Shown here: positions 10,460-19,958 of the stretch, piece after piece | Layout: every line of letters begins with the position of its first letter | Position numbering within the stretch: the first letter of the stretch is position 1 | Source: Ancalomicrobiaceae bacterium S20 | Lineage (GTDB): Bacteria > Pseudomonadota > Alphaproteobacteria > Rhizobiales > Ancalomicrobiaceae | Length of the DNA stretch: 64,000 nucleotides | Reading direction: 5' to 3' | Assembly: GCA_040269895.1 (NCBI GenBank) | Contig: CP158568.1 | Span: 2,574,716 to 2,638,715 of the forward strand | The notes under the pieces: generated by a model | Databases searched by the model: none | Seen by the model: the letters and a program-made list of their open reading frames with translations, nothing else | What the model was told of the DNA's origin: nothing | Position numbers and translations under genes: made by a program

Positions 10460-10822
10460 GGGTTGCCTCCTATTGCTCGACGTTTACGAGTGCCCACACT
10501 CGTCAAAACTCCGAATAACCCCTCATCCCATGACCACCATAATACCATTACGCGCTCACCGTTCCAGTATAGCCACTAGATATTGATGTGGAAATCCTAC
10601 GATTTTTCCAAGCGGACGTCGCGTCGCTACGGGAAATATCTAGTTAAGACTTCATTTTTCGCGAGATTTTATCGACTTCGACATGGATCCCGTTTACCCG
10701 CCGGTAACCGCGGCAGGCGCTACGCGACAATTTTGCCACTTCGAAAGACCGCCGAAGCAGGGCACACTTCGTGCCCAAACGAAGCAGTGGGCTGCACGTC
10801 GCACGTGCGCCCGGGAGGGGGC
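10460..10822. other. AT-rich control region upstream of cbbX
   Basis: A 363-bp spacer between the small membrane gene and cbbX. Its middle (about 10500-10680) is much richer in A+T than its flanks. It holds a perfect 10-bp inverted repeat (10575-10584 and 10635-10644). It is the expected place for the cbb promoter and CbbR sites, though I could not identify a CbbR box with confidence. Confidence 0.5.
10575..10644. promoter_or_regulatory. Spaced 10-bp inverted repeat, possible regulator site upstream of cbbX
   Basis: ACTAGATATT (10575-10584) and its exact complement AATATCTAGT (10635-10644), 60 bp centre to centre, which places the arms on nearly the same DNA face. They lie 180-250 bp before the cbbX start in an AT-rich region. 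Could be paired binding sites or a long hairpin. Confidence 0.4.
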
Positions 10823-11929
10823 ATGCCGACCGCCGGACCCAAGGCGCCGCCCGAGTATCCGATCCTCGATCTCGGCGAGGACGTCTTCGCCGACGACGAC
10901 GGCTTCCCGGCAGGAGCGAGCGGCAGAGCTGCGCCAGAGCCGCGGCCGGCGCCGCGGGCGGCCATCGTCCGCGACCTGCCACAGGATCCGCCCCGACCGG
11001 TCGCCGTTCCTCTGGCCGAACCGGCCCTGTCGAGAACGACAGACACCGCTCCGCCGGTTCCCGCCCCGACCGCCCTCGACCTCAAGGCGCTCTATCGCGA
11101 CAGTGATGTCGACCGGATCCTCGCCGAGCTCGATGCCGAGCTCGTCGGGCTGGAACCGGTCAAGCGGCGCATCCGCGAGCTGGTCGCCTTTCTGCTCGTC
11201 GCCAGGGCGCGCGAGCAGATGGGCCTCGCGGTACAGCCGCCGACGCTGCACATGTGCTTTTCGGGCAATCCCGGCACCGGCAAGACCACCGTCGCGCTCC
11301 GGATGGCGGGCATCCTGCACCGGCTCGGCTTCATCCGCCGCGGCCACCTGGTCTCGGTCACGCGTGATGATCTGGTCGGGCAGTACATCGGCCATACCGC
11401 GCCGAAGACGCGCGAGGTCCTGAAGCGCGCGATGGGCGGCGTCCTGTTCATCGACGAGGCGTACTACCTCTACCGGCCGGAGAACGAGAAGGACTACGGC
11501 CAGGAGGCGATCGAGATCCTGCTGCAGGTCATGGAGAACCAGCGCGACGACCTCGTCGTCATCCTCGCCGGCTACGGCTCGCGCATGGATACCTTCTTCG
11601 CCGCCAATCCGGGCTTCCGCTCGCGCGTCGCCCACCACATCGACTTCCCCGACTATTCCGACGACGAGCTGTTCGACATTGCCCACCGGCTCGCCGGCAC
11701 CGAGGGCTATCGGTTCAGCCCGGAGGCCGACGAGGCGCTGCGCGCCTACATCGTCCGGCGCAAGACGCAGCCGAATTTCGCCAACGGCCGATCGATCCGC
11801 AACGCGATCGACCGGGTGCGGCTCCGGCAGGCGATGCGGCTGTTCGAGAGCCCCGGTCTCGTCGACCGTGAGCAGTTGCAGACTATCGAGGCTTCCGACA
11901 TCCGGGCAAGCCGCGTCTTCACGATGTGA
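10823..11929 (+). CDS. cbbX: Red-type RubisCO activase CbbX
   Basis: An AAA+ ATPase that remodels inhibited form I (red-type) RubisCO by pulling on the large-subunit C-terminus. The ATPase core (about residues 95-368) has Walker [10 protein letters not shown] (148-156), pore-loop region [20 protein letters not shown], Walker [16 protein letters not shown] and the sensor-2 region [21 protein letters not shown] 10823 follows GGGAGGGGGC. The protein has 368 residues against about 310 usual: the first 90 are a Pro/Ala-rich extension with no recognised domain. It heads a cbbX-fbp-prk operon; fbp starts 47 bp later. RubisCO genes, normally directly upstream of cbbX, are absent here. Confidence 0.95.
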   Translation: MPTAGPKAPPEYPILDLGEDVFADDDGFPAGASGRAAPEPRPAPRAAIVRDLPQDPPRPVAVPLAEPALSRTTDTAPPVPAPTALDLKALYRDSDVDRILAELDAELVGLEPVKRRIRELVAFLLVARAREQMGLAVQPPTLHMCFSGNPGTGKTTVALRMAGILHRLGFIRRGHLVSVTRDDLVGQYIGHTAPKTREVLKRAMGGVLFIDEAYYLYRPENEKDYGQEAIEILLQVMENQRDDLVVILAGYGSRMDTFFAANPGFRSRVAHHIDFPDYSDDELFDIAHRLAGTEGYRFSPEADEALRAYIVRRKTQPNFANGRSIRNAIDRVRLRQAMRLFESPGLVDREQLQTIEASDIRASRVFTM

Positions 11930-11976
11930 GCGAAGACGTGTAGGCATCGCATCCGGTTTGTCTGGAGGTCGAGAAC

Positions 11977-13014
11977 ATGACTACGAAGAGCCTGGACGCC
12001 TACCTCGGCGCATGGGCCGGCGCGGATGCCGGCAGGATCGCGGTGGCCCGCACGATCGGCGCCATTGCCGAGGCCGGCCGCGAGATCGCCTATCTCGTCG
12101 CCGAAGGGCCGCTGGCCGGCGATCTCGCCGCGGCGGTCACCAACAATGTCCAGGGCGAGGTTCAGAAGCACCTCGACAAGCACTCCAACGACAGCCTGAT
12201 GGCCGCGCTGAAGCAGGCGCCGATCGCGGCCCTCGCCTCCGAGGAACTCGACCACCCGTATGTGGTCGATCCTTCCGCCGGGCTCCTGGTCGCGCTCGAT
12301 CCGCTCGACGGCTCGTCGAACATCGACACCAACGTCTCGATCGGCACGATCTTCTCGATCATGCCGCATATCACGGGCAAGAACCCGGCGACCCACGACG
12401 CCTTCCTGATCCCCGGCCACCGCCAGCTCGCGGCCGGCTACGTGCTCTACGGCCCGCAGACCTCGCTGATCCTGACGGTCGGTGCCGGCACGGTCGGCTT
12501 CACGCTCGACCGGCGCTCCGGCACCTTCTTCCTGACCGCCAAGCAGGTGGCGATCAAGGAGAAGACCAAGGAGTGGGCGATCAACGCCTCCAACCAGCGC
12601 CAGTGGGACGACGAGATCCGCTCCTACATCGGCGAGTGCCTCGCAGGCACGGACGGCCCGCGCGGCGAGGACACCAACATGCGCTGGGTCGGCAGCCTCG
12701 TCGCCGACTGCCATCGCATCCTGGTGCGCGGCGGCGTGTTCCTCTATCCGGCCGACAAGCGCAAGGGCTATACCGAGGGCCGGCTCCGGCTCATGTACGA
12801 GGCCAATCCGATCGCCATGGTGGTCGAGCAGGCCGGCGGCCGCGCGATCACCGGCCGCGAGCGCATCCTCGACATTCAGCCGACTGCGCTGCACCAGCGC
12901 ATCCCGCTGATCTTCGGCTCGACGACCGAGATCGAGCGGATCGAGCGCCACTATGCCGAGCCGACGGCCGGCGAGGCGCCGCTGTTCGGCAAGCGCGGCC
13001 TGTTCCGCGAGTGA
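11977..13014 (+). CDS. fbp: Class I fructose-1,6-bisphosphatase
   Basis: Hydrolyses fructose 1,6-bisphosphate in the Calvin cycle and gluconeogenesis. The 345-residue chain has the class I metal-binding block DPLDGSSNID (108-117), where Asp and Glu side chains hold Mg, the upstream ASEELD, and the substrate-side block LRLMYEANPIAMVVEQAGG with Glu for metal 3. ATG 11977 has a strong TGGAGG site. It is the cbbF-type copy of a cbb operon, second after cbbX, with prk third. A G+C-rich hairpin (13026-13051) separates it from prk and may lower downstream transcription. Confidence 0.95.
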   Translation: MTTKSLDAYLGAWAGADAGRIAVARTIGAIAEAGREIAYLVAEGPLAGDLAAAVTNNVQGEVQKHLDKHSNDSLMAALKQAPIAALASEELDHPYVVDPSAGLLVALDPLDGSSNIDTNVSIGTIFSIMPHITGKNPATHDAFLIPGHRQLAAGYVLYGPQTSLILTVGAGTVGFTLDRRSGTFFLTAKQVAIKEKTKEWAINASNQRQWDDEIRSYIGECLAGTDGPRGEDTNMRWVGSLVADCHRILVRGGVFLYPADKRKGYTEGRLRLMYEANPIAMVVEQAGGRAITGRERILDIQPTALHQRIPLIFGSTTEIERIERHYAEPTAGEAPLFGKRGLFRE

Positions 13015-13025
13015 GGTTCGCCTGA

Positions 13026-13051
13026 AGCCGGCGGTGACGGGACCGCCGGCT
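13026..13051 (+). terminator. Hairpin between fbp and prk
   Basis: A perfect 10-bp stem (AGCCGGCGGT and complement) with a 6-nt loop, 12 bp after the fbp stop. It has no U-tract, so it is more likely an attenuating or mRNA-stabilising hairpin inside the cbbX-fbp-prk transcript than a full terminator. Confidence 0.45.
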
Positions 13052-13171
13052 CCGGGATAAGCGAGGCGGCCACGCCTCGCGTGAGGAAGATGGCCGGCGC
13101 GCAGGCCAGGCGGCCGGCGCGGCGACAGACGGCGGTCCGGCGCCCGCCGCAGGTTCTATTGGGGGCGCCGC

Positions 13172-14047
13172 ATGTCGGCCAAGCATCCGATCATCTCGGT
13201 GACGGGCTCGTCAGGGGCCGGGACCACCTCGGTCCGGCACACGTTCGAGTATATTTTCGGCCGCGAGGAAATCGCCGCCGTCTACATCGAGGGCGACGCG
13301 TTCCACCGCTACGACCGGGCGACGATGCGGCGCGTCATGGCCGACGAGGCGGCGCGCGGCAACATGAACTTCAGCCATTTCGGCCCGGAGGCGAACCTGC
13401 TCGACGAGCTCGAGACGGTGTTCCGCGACTACGGCCGCGACGGCTCGGGCCGCACGCGCCGCTACGTCCACGACGAGCGCGAGGCCGCGCTGCACGGCCG
13501 GCCGGTCGGCACCTTCACCGACTGGGAAGCGTTCCCGGCCGGTTCGGACCTGTTGTTCTACGAGGGCCTGCACGGCTGCGCGGTCACCGACCGCGTCAAC
13601 ATCGCCCGCCATGCCGATCTCAAGATCGGCGTCGTGCCGGTGCTCAATCTCGAGTGGATCCAGAAGATCCACCGCGACCGCTCGGTGCGCGGCTATTCGA
13701 CCGAGGCGGTGATGGACACGATCCTCCGGCGCATGCCGGACTACGTGCATTACATCTGCCCGCAATTCACCGAGACCGACATCAACTTCCAGCGCGTACC
13801 GACCGTCGACACCTCGAACCCGTTCATCGCGCGCTGGATCCCGACGCCGGACGAGAGCATGGTCGTGATCCGGTTCAAGAACCCGCGCGGTATCGACTTC
13901 CCGTATCTGATCTCGATGCTGCACGACAGTTTCATGAGCCGCGCCAACTCGATCGTGATCCCGGGCGCGAAGCTCGACCTCGCCATGCAGCTGATCCTGA
14001 CGCCGCTGATCCTGAAGCTGATCGAGAAGAAGCAGCGGGCACGGTGA
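13172..14047 (+). CDS. prk: Phosphoribulokinase (bacterial class I)
   Basis: Phosphorylates ribulose 5-phosphate to RubisCO's substrate, the signature step of the Calvin cycle with RubisCO. The 291-residue length fits the octameric bacterial type. The P-loop is GSSGAGTTS (12-20), followed by the family's AVYIEGDAFHRYDR, NMNFSHFGPEANLLDEL, FYEGLHG and NLEWIQKIHRDRSVRGYSTE blocks, the last holding catalytic and allosteric residues. It is third in cbbX-fbp-prk, 157 bp after fbp. Presence of prk implies real autotrophic capacity, with RubisCO elsewhere in the genome. Confidence 0.97.
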   Translation: MSAKHPIISVTGSSGAGTTSVRHTFEYIFGREEIAAVYIEGDAFHRYDRATMRRVMADEAARGNMNFSHFGPEANLLDELETVFRDYGRDGSGRTRRYVHDEREAALHGRPVGTFTDWEAFPAGSDLLFYEGLHGCAVTDRVNIARHADLKIGVVPVLNLEWIQKIHRDRSVRGYSTEAVMDTILRRMPDYVHYICPQFTETDINFQRVPTVDTSNPFIARWIPTPDESMVVIRFKNPRGIDFPYLISMLHDSFMSRANSIVIPGAKLDLAMQLILTPLILKLIEKKQRAR

Positions 14048-14065
14048 GCGCGGGAGCGCGCTGTC

Positions 14066-14971
14066 TCAGATCCGGATCGTGCCTTCCATCACGTCGACCG
14101 AGCGGCCGCCGATGCGGACCGTGTCGGGCCGACCGGCCCGGAGCGCCACGCGCGCCTCGATGCGGCATGGCCGCCCCATGTCGACGCCCTGTGCGAAGGT
14201 CGCGCGCCACTCGCCGTCGATGATTCCAGCGCGGCTCGCGAGCAACGCCGAGATGGCGCCGGTTGCACTGCCCGTCGCCGGATCCTCTGGCAAACCGTCG
14301 AAGGGGGCGAACATCCGCGCGGAAACATCGGCGCCACCGTCGGCCGCGCCGCAATCCCTTGTGTAGACATAGATCGAGTCGGCGCCGTCGCGCGGCAGGC
14401 TGCGCGTGATCGCGTCGAGCACCGGCTTGGCGCGCGCCAGCGCCGCGCGGGAGGCGAGTTCGGCGACCACGAAGGGCAGACCGACCGAGGCGACCATGGG
14501 CGGGTGCACCGTGGTCGCGACGTCGGCCGGGTCGAGGCCGAGACAGGCGGCGATCTCGTCGACGGACCAGATCGCCGGCGTGGTCAGCGGCTCGGGCGCG
14601 GTCAGTTCGGTCCGGAGCACCGTCCCATCCACATCGCGGTCGACGCCGATCCGGACGAGACCGGCCTTCTCCTCGAAGACCAGTTCATCGGCGTCCGCGT
14701 AATCCGGCATCGCGGCGAGCACATGCGCGGTGCCGATGTTCGGATGGCCGGCAAAGGGCACCTCCAGGGCCGGCGTGAAGATCCGCACCCGCGCCGTGTG
14801 GTCCGGACACGCGGGCGAGAGGACGAAGCTTGTCTCGGAATAATTGAACTCGCGGGCGATGCGCTGCATCGCCTCGTCCGACAGCCCGTCGGCACCGAGC
14901 ACGACGGCGAGCGGGTTGCCGCAGAAGCGCGTGTCGGTGAAGACGTCGACGGTGCGATAGGCGAGCTTCAT
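14066..14971 (-). CDS. PhzF family isomerase/epimerase
   Basis: A 301-residue protein of the PhzF/diaminopimelate-epimerase fold. It shows the two-lobed family pattern: VDVFTDTRFCGNPLAVVL with the conserved Asn-Pro-Leu, the catalytic Glu in REFNYSETSFVL, FTPALEVPFAGHPNIGTAHVL, and the C-terminal LPEDPATGSATGAISALL. Start ATG 14971. The real substrate of most members is unknown; outside phenazine clusters the name PhzF is only structural. A DUF971 gene lies 38 bp upstream on the same strand and the two probably form an operon. It converges on prk with 18 bp between stops. Confidence 0.88.
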   Translation of the reverse strand: MKLAYRTVDVFTDTRFCGNPLAVVLGADGLSDEAMQRIAREFNYSETSFVLSPACPDHTARVRIFTPALEVPFAGHPNIGTAHVLAAMPDYADADELVFEEKAGLVRIGVDRDVDGTVLRTELTAPEPLTTPAIWSVDEIAACLGLDPADVATTVHPPMVASVGLPFVVAELASRAALARAKPVLDAITRSLPRDGADSIYVYTRDCGAADGGADVSARMFAPFDGLPEDPATGSATGAISALLASRAGIIDGEWRATFAQGVDMGRPCRIEARVALRAGRPDTVRIGGRSVDVMEGTIRI

Positions 14972-15009
14972 CGACCCTTCCCCGTGCTTCCGATGCACGC
15001 GATGCCCGC

Positions 15010-15378
15010 TCAGCGCCGCGCGTCGCGAGAAAGACCCTTCGCCTCGAGCGCGGCGAGATACTCGCCCCAGATCGTCTCGCGCTCGCGGCCGAGCTTCTGC
15101 AGATAGCCCCAGCCGAAGATGCCCGAGGAGTGCAGATCGTCGAAGGTCAGGCGCACGGCGTAATTGCCGACCGGCTCGACCGCGACGATGGTCACGTCGC
15201 GCTTGCCGGGCACGGTCTTGCGCTCGGCCGGCGAATGGCCCTGGACCTCGGCCGAGGGGCTTTCCACGCGCAGGTACTCGGCCGCGAGCTCGTGGCTCTC
15301 GCCGTCCTCGAAGGTCACGACCAGCGTGCGGCGGTCCTTGGTCAGGCGGATTTCGGTCGGCCAGGGCGTGGCGGTCAT
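15010..15378 (-). CDS. DUF971 (GBBH-like N-terminal domain) protein
   Basis: A stand-alone 122-residue domain of the DUF971 family, related to the N-terminal domain of gamma-butyrobetaine hydroxylase. Typical blocks are PTEIRLTKDRRTLVVTFEDGESHELAAEYLRV (seen in parts), VEPVGNYAVRLTFDDLHSSGIFGWGYL and the closing WGEYLAALEAKG. The solo form is often linked with iron-sulphur or Mrp/ApbC genes in other genomes; here the partner downstream is the PhzF-like gene. Start ATG 15378. The role is not established. Confidence 0.85.
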   Translation of the reverse strand: MTATPWPTEIRLTKDRRTLVVTFEDGESHELAAEYLRVESPSAEVQGHSPAERKTVPGKRDVTIVAVEPVGNYAVRLTFDDLHSSGIFGWGYLQKLGRERETIWGEYLAALEAKGLSRDARR

Positions 15379-15743
15379 GATCGGCTCTCTGGAACAAGGC
15401 CCGAACGGAGTGAAGCGCTCCGATCAGAAATGCCTTGCGTTGGCGGGACAGACGAGACGGCATCCGGACGCCGCTCGCGAACTGTGCAGATGACATAGGG
15501 CACCCGCGCCGGAAGCGCAAAGCGCCGCCTCGCCCCACGCCGCGCGCAGGTACGCCGCACATAGGGAGCGGCTGCGCCGCTCGGCCGCCATGACGGTTCC
15601 TTGACGGGAGGGCGGGCTTCTCCCATCTTCGCCGACATGTCACGCGACGGCGCCTCTGGCAGGCGCGCGGCGCGGGACCATATGAGGCGGACGACCAGAA
15701 TCCGTTCGGGACAGGCGCCCGAGGAAACGCGAGAGTGGCGAGC
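15379..15743. other. Intergenic region between DUF971 and moaA genes
   Basis: A 365-bp divergent spacer that must carry promoters for both neighbours. I see no gene, RNA structure or repeat in it; in particular no recognisable molybdenum-cofactor riboswitch precedes moaA. Confidence 0.4.
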
Positions 15744-16802
15744 ATGGCATTCGACAGTCCGAACGATCGGGGCCCCGGCTTCGGCGGGGCACGCGAGACC
15801 GCCGCGGCGCCGCTCGTCGATCCGTTCGGCCGCGCGATCTCGTATCTGCGCGTCTCGGTCACCGATCGGTGCGACTTCCGCTGCGTCTATTGCATGGCCG
15901 AGGACATGACGTTCCTGCCGAAGCGGGACGTGCTCAGCCTCGAGGAACTCGACCGGCTCTGCTCGGCCTTCATCGCGCGCGGCACGCGGCGGCTCCGGCT
16001 GACCGGCGGCGAGCCCCTGGTGCGCAAGGACATCATGACGCTGGTGCGCTCGCTGTCGCGCCATCTTCAGACCGGCGCGCTCGACGAACTGACGCTGACC
16101 ACCAACGGCTCCCAGCTCGCCCGCTACGCCGCCGAGCTGAAGGACGCCGGTGTCGAGCGCATCAACGTGTCGCTCGATACGCTCGATCCCGACCGGTTCA
16201 AGGCGATCACGCGCTGGGGCGATTTCAACAAAGTGATGGCCGGCATCGACGCGGCTCAGGCCGCCGGCATCCATGTGAAGCTCAACGCAGTGGCACTGAA
16301 GGGCGTCAACGAGGACGAGATCGAGACGATGATCCGCTTCGCCCACGGGCGCGGCATGGACATCACGCTGATCGAGACCATGCCGCTCGGCGACATCGAC
16401 GGCGACCGCACCGACCAGTACCTGCCGTTGTCCGTCGTCCGCGCCCGGCTGATGGACCGGTTCACGATGACCGACGACGCACACAAGACCGGCGGCCCGG
16501 CGCGCTATGTCCGCGTCGCGGAGACCGGCGGCCGGCTCGGCTTCATCACGCCGATGACGCATAATTTCTGCGAGAGCTGCAACCGGGTGCGCGTGACCTG
16601 CACCGGCACGCTCTACATGTGCCTCGGCCAGGACGACGCCGCCGACCTGCGCAAGCCGCTGCGCGCCTCCGAGAGCGACGAGGCGCTCAATGCCGCCATC
16701 GAGGAGGCGATCTCGCGCAAGCCGAAGGGGCATGACTTCATCATCGACCGCCGCACGGCGCGCCCCGCCGTCGCACGACACATGAGCGTTACGGGCGGCT
16801 GA
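15744..16802 (+). CDS. moaA: GTP 3',8-cyclase MoaA (molybdenum cofactor)
   Basis: A radical-SAM enzyme that starts molybdopterin synthesis by rearranging GTP. The N-terminal cluster motif is CDFRCVYC (Cys43, 47, 50), followed by [12 protein letters not shown]. The C-terminal cluster motif is [11 protein letters not shown] with a further Cys in the TLYMCL segment. The chain ends in Gly-Gly, as MoaA needs for activity. Length 352 from ATG 15744; a GTG three codons upstream is possible. A hairpin terminator follows at 16857. Other cofactor genes (mobA, mobB, moeA) and fdhD are spread through the window. Confidence 0.95.
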   Translation: MAFDSPNDRGPGFGGARETAAAPLVDPFGRAISYLRVSVTDRCDFRCVYCMAEDMTFLPKRDVLSLEELDRLCSAFIARGTRRLRLTGGEPLVRKDIMTLVRSLSRHLQTGALDELTLTTNGSQLARYAAELKDAGVERINVSLDTLDPDRFKAITRWGDFNKVMAGIDAAQAAGIHVKLNAVALKGVNEDEIETMIRFAHGRGMDITLIETMPLGDIDGDRTDQYLPLSVVRARLMDRFTMTDDAHKTGGPARYVRVAETGGRLGFITPMTHNFCESCNRVRVTCTGTLYMCLGQDDAADLRKPLRASESDEALNAAIEEAISRKPKGHDFIIDRRTARPAVARHMSVTGG

Positions 16803-16856
16803 GAGGCTCGACGGCAGACGCTGAAACCGCGTCCGAACCCGGCGCTCCGGCGGACG

Positions 16857-16879
16857 GCACGGCGGAAGCGCCGCCGTGC
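16857..16879 (+). terminator. Hairpin after moaA
   Basis: A perfect 9-bp stem GCACGGCGG/CCGCCGTGC with a 5-nt loop, 55 bp after the moaA stop. No clear U-tract; likely transcription end for moaA. Confidence 0.5.
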
Positions 16880-16961
16880 GAAACCGGATCTTCATGTCCG
16901 GCGTTGTCTGCTCGTCTGCCGCCCGGCGCCGCTCCCGCCGGGTCTCATGAAGGACCTGCCC

Positions 16962-17264
16962 ATGCCGTCTCGCGTCTTCCCGCGTCTTCGTCTTCTCGCA
17001 GCCGCCGTCGTGGCGCTCTTCGCCAGCGGCGCCTTCGAGGCGGCCCCGGCCTCGGCGGCCGAGCCGTGCTGCGTGCACCACACCGCCGGCTACCGGCACG
17101 TCCGGCATCACCATGGCCGGCATCACCACGCCTGGCACCACCACCGCGCCTACCGCGCCGGTTTCGGCGACAGCTATTGGCGCACCGGCTACGGCAATCT
17201 GCGCTATCAGTATCCGTGGGTGCGCTGGTGCTCGACGAGCCCGATGAAGCCGGCCGGCTACTGA
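16962..17264 (+). CDS. Small secreted histidine-rich protein
   Basis: I do not recognise a family. The product has 100 residues from ATG 16962, which is preceded at 7 nt by AAGGA; an earlier in-frame ATG at 16947 has no such site. Residues 1-36 form a signal peptide ending near ASAAEP. The mature part has a His cluster (12 His within about 32 residues, in groups VHH, RHHH, HHH, HHH) after a Cys pair, then an aromatic tail with Tyr, Trp and one more Cys. This composition suggests periplasmic metal (Ni, Zn, Cu) binding or buffering, but that is inference. It converges on a minus-strand gene ending 43 bp away. Confidence 0.6.
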   Translation: MPSRVFPRLRLLAAAVVALFASGAFEAAPASAAEPCCVHHTAGYRHVRHHHGRHHHAWHHHRAYRAGFGDSYWRTGYGNLRYQYPWVRWCSTSPMKPAGY

Positions 17265-17307
17265 CGCGGCAGACGTCCCGCCGCAACCACGGCCGGCGCC
17301 GCGGCGG

Positions 17308-18607
17308 TCAGAACCCGAAGGGGATGGCGCCGCGCCGCCCGAACAGCAGCTTGCCGACGTTCGGGAGCTGAAGGTCGTGCCGGCGGGCCGGCGGTTCCTC
17401 GACCGGGATGATGCGGCGTTTCTGCACGGTGCGGACCGGATCGGTGCGACCGTCATCCGCGCGCGCGGTGTCCGCCCTCACCGGCTCGGTCCGGTTCGCC
17501 TCGCCCTTGCCGCCGTCCGGGATCGCCGTCGGCGGCACTCTGGCGATGGTCTGTTCGACCGGCACCGAGATGCAGGTCTGGGCGCCGGTGGCCCCGGTGG
17601 CGAGGCTCGTCGCGAGATAGAGCCGCACCAGCGTGTCGTCGTCCGCCTCGGCGCGATCGAGCCCTTCCTGCCAGCGCCGCGATCATCGACGCCCGCATCG
17701 GTTCCTTGAAGCGGCCGTCCAACTCGGCCGGGCGATCGCCGGCGATCAGCGCCTGCACGAGCCGGACCCGCTCCGGATCGCGGCTCGGCAGGAGGCCGGG
17801 ATCGAACGCGGGGCTCGCGGCGCAGAGCCGGGCCGGACCTTGAGTCCGCGGAAACGTCAGGCTCAGGGTCTGCGGATTGGCCGAGCCGCCTTCGAGGCTG
17901 GCGAAATCGATCGAGCAGAGCGCGCCGCCGGCCAGCCCCACGCAGGTCCACGGGCCGTTCGCCGCGCCGAAGCGCGCGCCGGCCGCCTCGATGCGCACCA
18001 CCGCGCGGCGCGGGTCCGTGCTCGACCGGCGCAGCGTCGTCTCCAAACGGATGCCACACCGGGTCTCGGCCCGACAGGTCTCGACCGGCACCAAGCGCAG
18101 GTCGAGCACCGGATCGGCCGCCGCGGTCAGCGCCGTCGGCGCGGGCAGCGGCAGGCTCGGCTTGGGCAGGTCGGGCGCCACGACGGCGCCGAGCGGGCAA
18201 TCGGCGAGCGGCAGACGGCCGACCGCCTCGCGATAGGCTTCGCCGTCCTTGCGACGGGCGTCGGCAGCAACCCGCTCGGCGACGAGCGCATCGAGGCGCG
18301 CCTTCGGCGTCTTGGCATCCCGCCGCGCCTCGTCGAGCCGGGCGACCACCGCATCGACCCGCTGGGCGGCTTCGGCGACATAGCGCTCGGCGGCGCGGCC
18401 GATCCGCTCGCGGTCCGCGCGACAGACCGGTCCCGTCGGCAGCGCCGGCGGCTCGAGCAGCGCGGCCGGCAGGGCGACTTCCGCGCCGGGCAGATCAGAC
18501 GCGGCCTGCGCCGGCCGAACACAGGCGAGCGCCAGCACCGCGGCGACGAGCGCCGTCGCCCGGCGTCCTCGCCGGCTGCCGTTCCCTGCGCGCACCGCAA
18601 CCACCAT
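17308..18607 (-). CDS. Secreted protein of unknown function (frameshift near 17671)
   Basis: I do not recognise this protein. ATG 18607 begins a signal peptide (Arg-rich start, ATALVAAVLALACVRPAQA). The mature part starts with a Glu/Arg/Ala-rich helical region (possible coiled coil, about residues 60-140), then a Cys-containing beta-rich region (VETCRAETRCGIRLETTL; GPWTCVGLAGGALCSIDF). At 17670-17673 the frame changes: the text goes from MIAAL into GLDRAEADDDTLVRLYLATSLA only if one base is removed there (or two added). The tail is charged and ends with RRGAIPFGF. Without correction the frame runs on to 17453 as Arg-rich nonsense. Intended length about 432 residues. Confidence 0.6.
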
Positions 18608-18865
18608 TCCGCTCCCGGCCTCGCCTGCGACGGCCCGCGACCGCGGGCACCTTCCCGCCAATCTACCCATCCAAGCCTCGAACCGCACCTGAATAGTGTG
18701 GCGGCTTCAGGTCCGCATCGCGCTTGCGCCTCCATTCAATCGATCCAATGGCGCATGGGCTCGTTGCGGCGCGGGCGGATTGCGGGGCCGGAGGCGAGCG
18801 GCTAGGGTCCGCGCCGCGCGGGCGAGCACGGACGATGACGGCTCCCGGGCATCCGGATCCGAGCC

Positions 18866-19807
18866 ATGACCGCGCCGACGCACGCCTCTTCCGACAATAC
18901 CCGCGGCATCCTGGCGATGAACGTCGCCATGTTCGGCTTCATCAGCAACGACACCTGCGTGAAGATCGCCATGGAGGCGCTGCCGCTCGGCGAGATCATG
19001 TTCGTGCGCGGTATCGTAGCCACCACGATCCTGCTCGGCTTCGCGACCGCGGCGGGCGCGTGGGGCCGGTGGCGGCGGCTGATCCATCCGCTGATGGGCC
19101 TGCGCCTCGTCGGCGAGATCGGCGCGACGCTGTTCTACCTGACCGCGCTTGCCCATATGCCGATCGGCAATGTCTCGGCGATCTTCCAGGCGACACCGCT
19201 CGCCATGACCGCCGGCGCGGCGCTCGTGTTCAAGGAGCCGGTCGGCTGGCGACGCTGGGCGGCGATTGCCGCCGGGTTCGGCGGCGTGTTGATCATCGTG
19301 CGGCCGGGCATGGAGGGGTTCAACGCCTACGCCATGCTGATCCTCGCCGCGGTCGTCTGTGTGGTGGTCCGCGACCTGGCGACCTCCCGGATCCCCGCCG
19401 CTGTGCCGACCTCGCTCGTCACCGGCATCACGGCCCTGATCGTCACGCTCACCGGGGCGGCGCTGTTTCCGTTCGAAGCGACCTTCTCGGCGATCTCCGA
19501 TTGGCGCCCGCTCGACCTCCGGCTGCTCGCGGTGTTGATCGGCGCGGGCGTGTTCCTGCTCGTCGGCTATGTCACGCTGATCTTCGCCATGCGCTGGGGC
19601 GAGATGTCGGTGATCGCGCCGTTCCGCTACATGCTGCTGGTCTGGTCCTTCGTCTACGGCATCACGCTGTTCGGCGATCGTCCGGACGCCGCGACCATGA
19701 TCGGCGCGGCGATCGTCGTCGGCTCGGGCCTCTATACCGTCCATCGCGAAAGGGTCCGGCGCCTCGCGGCCGCGCGCGCCGCGGCGTCACTGCCGGGCGC
19801 GGGCTGA
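18866..19807 (+). CDS. EamA-family (drug/metabolite) transporter
   Basis: A 313-residue inner-membrane protein with about ten hydrophobic segments in two EamA repeats, the layout of the DMT superfamily (RhaT/YdcZ relatives export amino acids or metabolites). The first repeat begins NVAMFGFISNDTCVKIAME, and the family's Glu-x3-Arg motif appears in GEIMFVRGI; the second repeat ends with FRYMLLVWSFVYGITLFGD and GSGLYTVHRER. Substrate cannot be told. The neighbours (a secreted protein and a TRAP operon) give no hint. Confidence 0.88.
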   Translation: MTAPTHASSDNTRGILAMNVAMFGFISNDTCVKIAMEALPLGEIMFVRGIVATTILLGFATAAGAWGRWRRLIHPLMGLRLVGEIGATLFYLTALAHMPIGNVSAIFQATPLAMTAGAALVFKEPVGWRRWAAIAAGFGGVLIIVRPGMEGFNAYAMLILAAVVCVVVRDLATSRIPAAVPTSLVTGITALIVTLTGAALFPFEATFSAISDWRPLDLRLLAVLIGAGVFLLVGYVTLIFAMRWGEMSVIAPFRYMLLVWSFVYGITLFGDRPDAATMIGAAIVVGSGLYTVHRERVRRLAAARAAASLPGAG

Positions 19808-19958
19808 GCGGTCAAAATTTGGGCGCGGGTCTCCTCCGCGCGCCGCGCATGCCTCTAGGAAGGTTGAAAAACCCTTGCTATAGGAAGCGGATAAGCGTGA
19901 CGGCCAAACCCTTCGAACGACAAGAGGGGGTGGCGGTCGCCCAAGGGAGGACACGGGA

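Noticed and set aside
10583-10822. Extension of cbbX upstream to 10583
   Set aside because: The added 80 residues show no conserved text and ATG 10823 has a good ribosome site.
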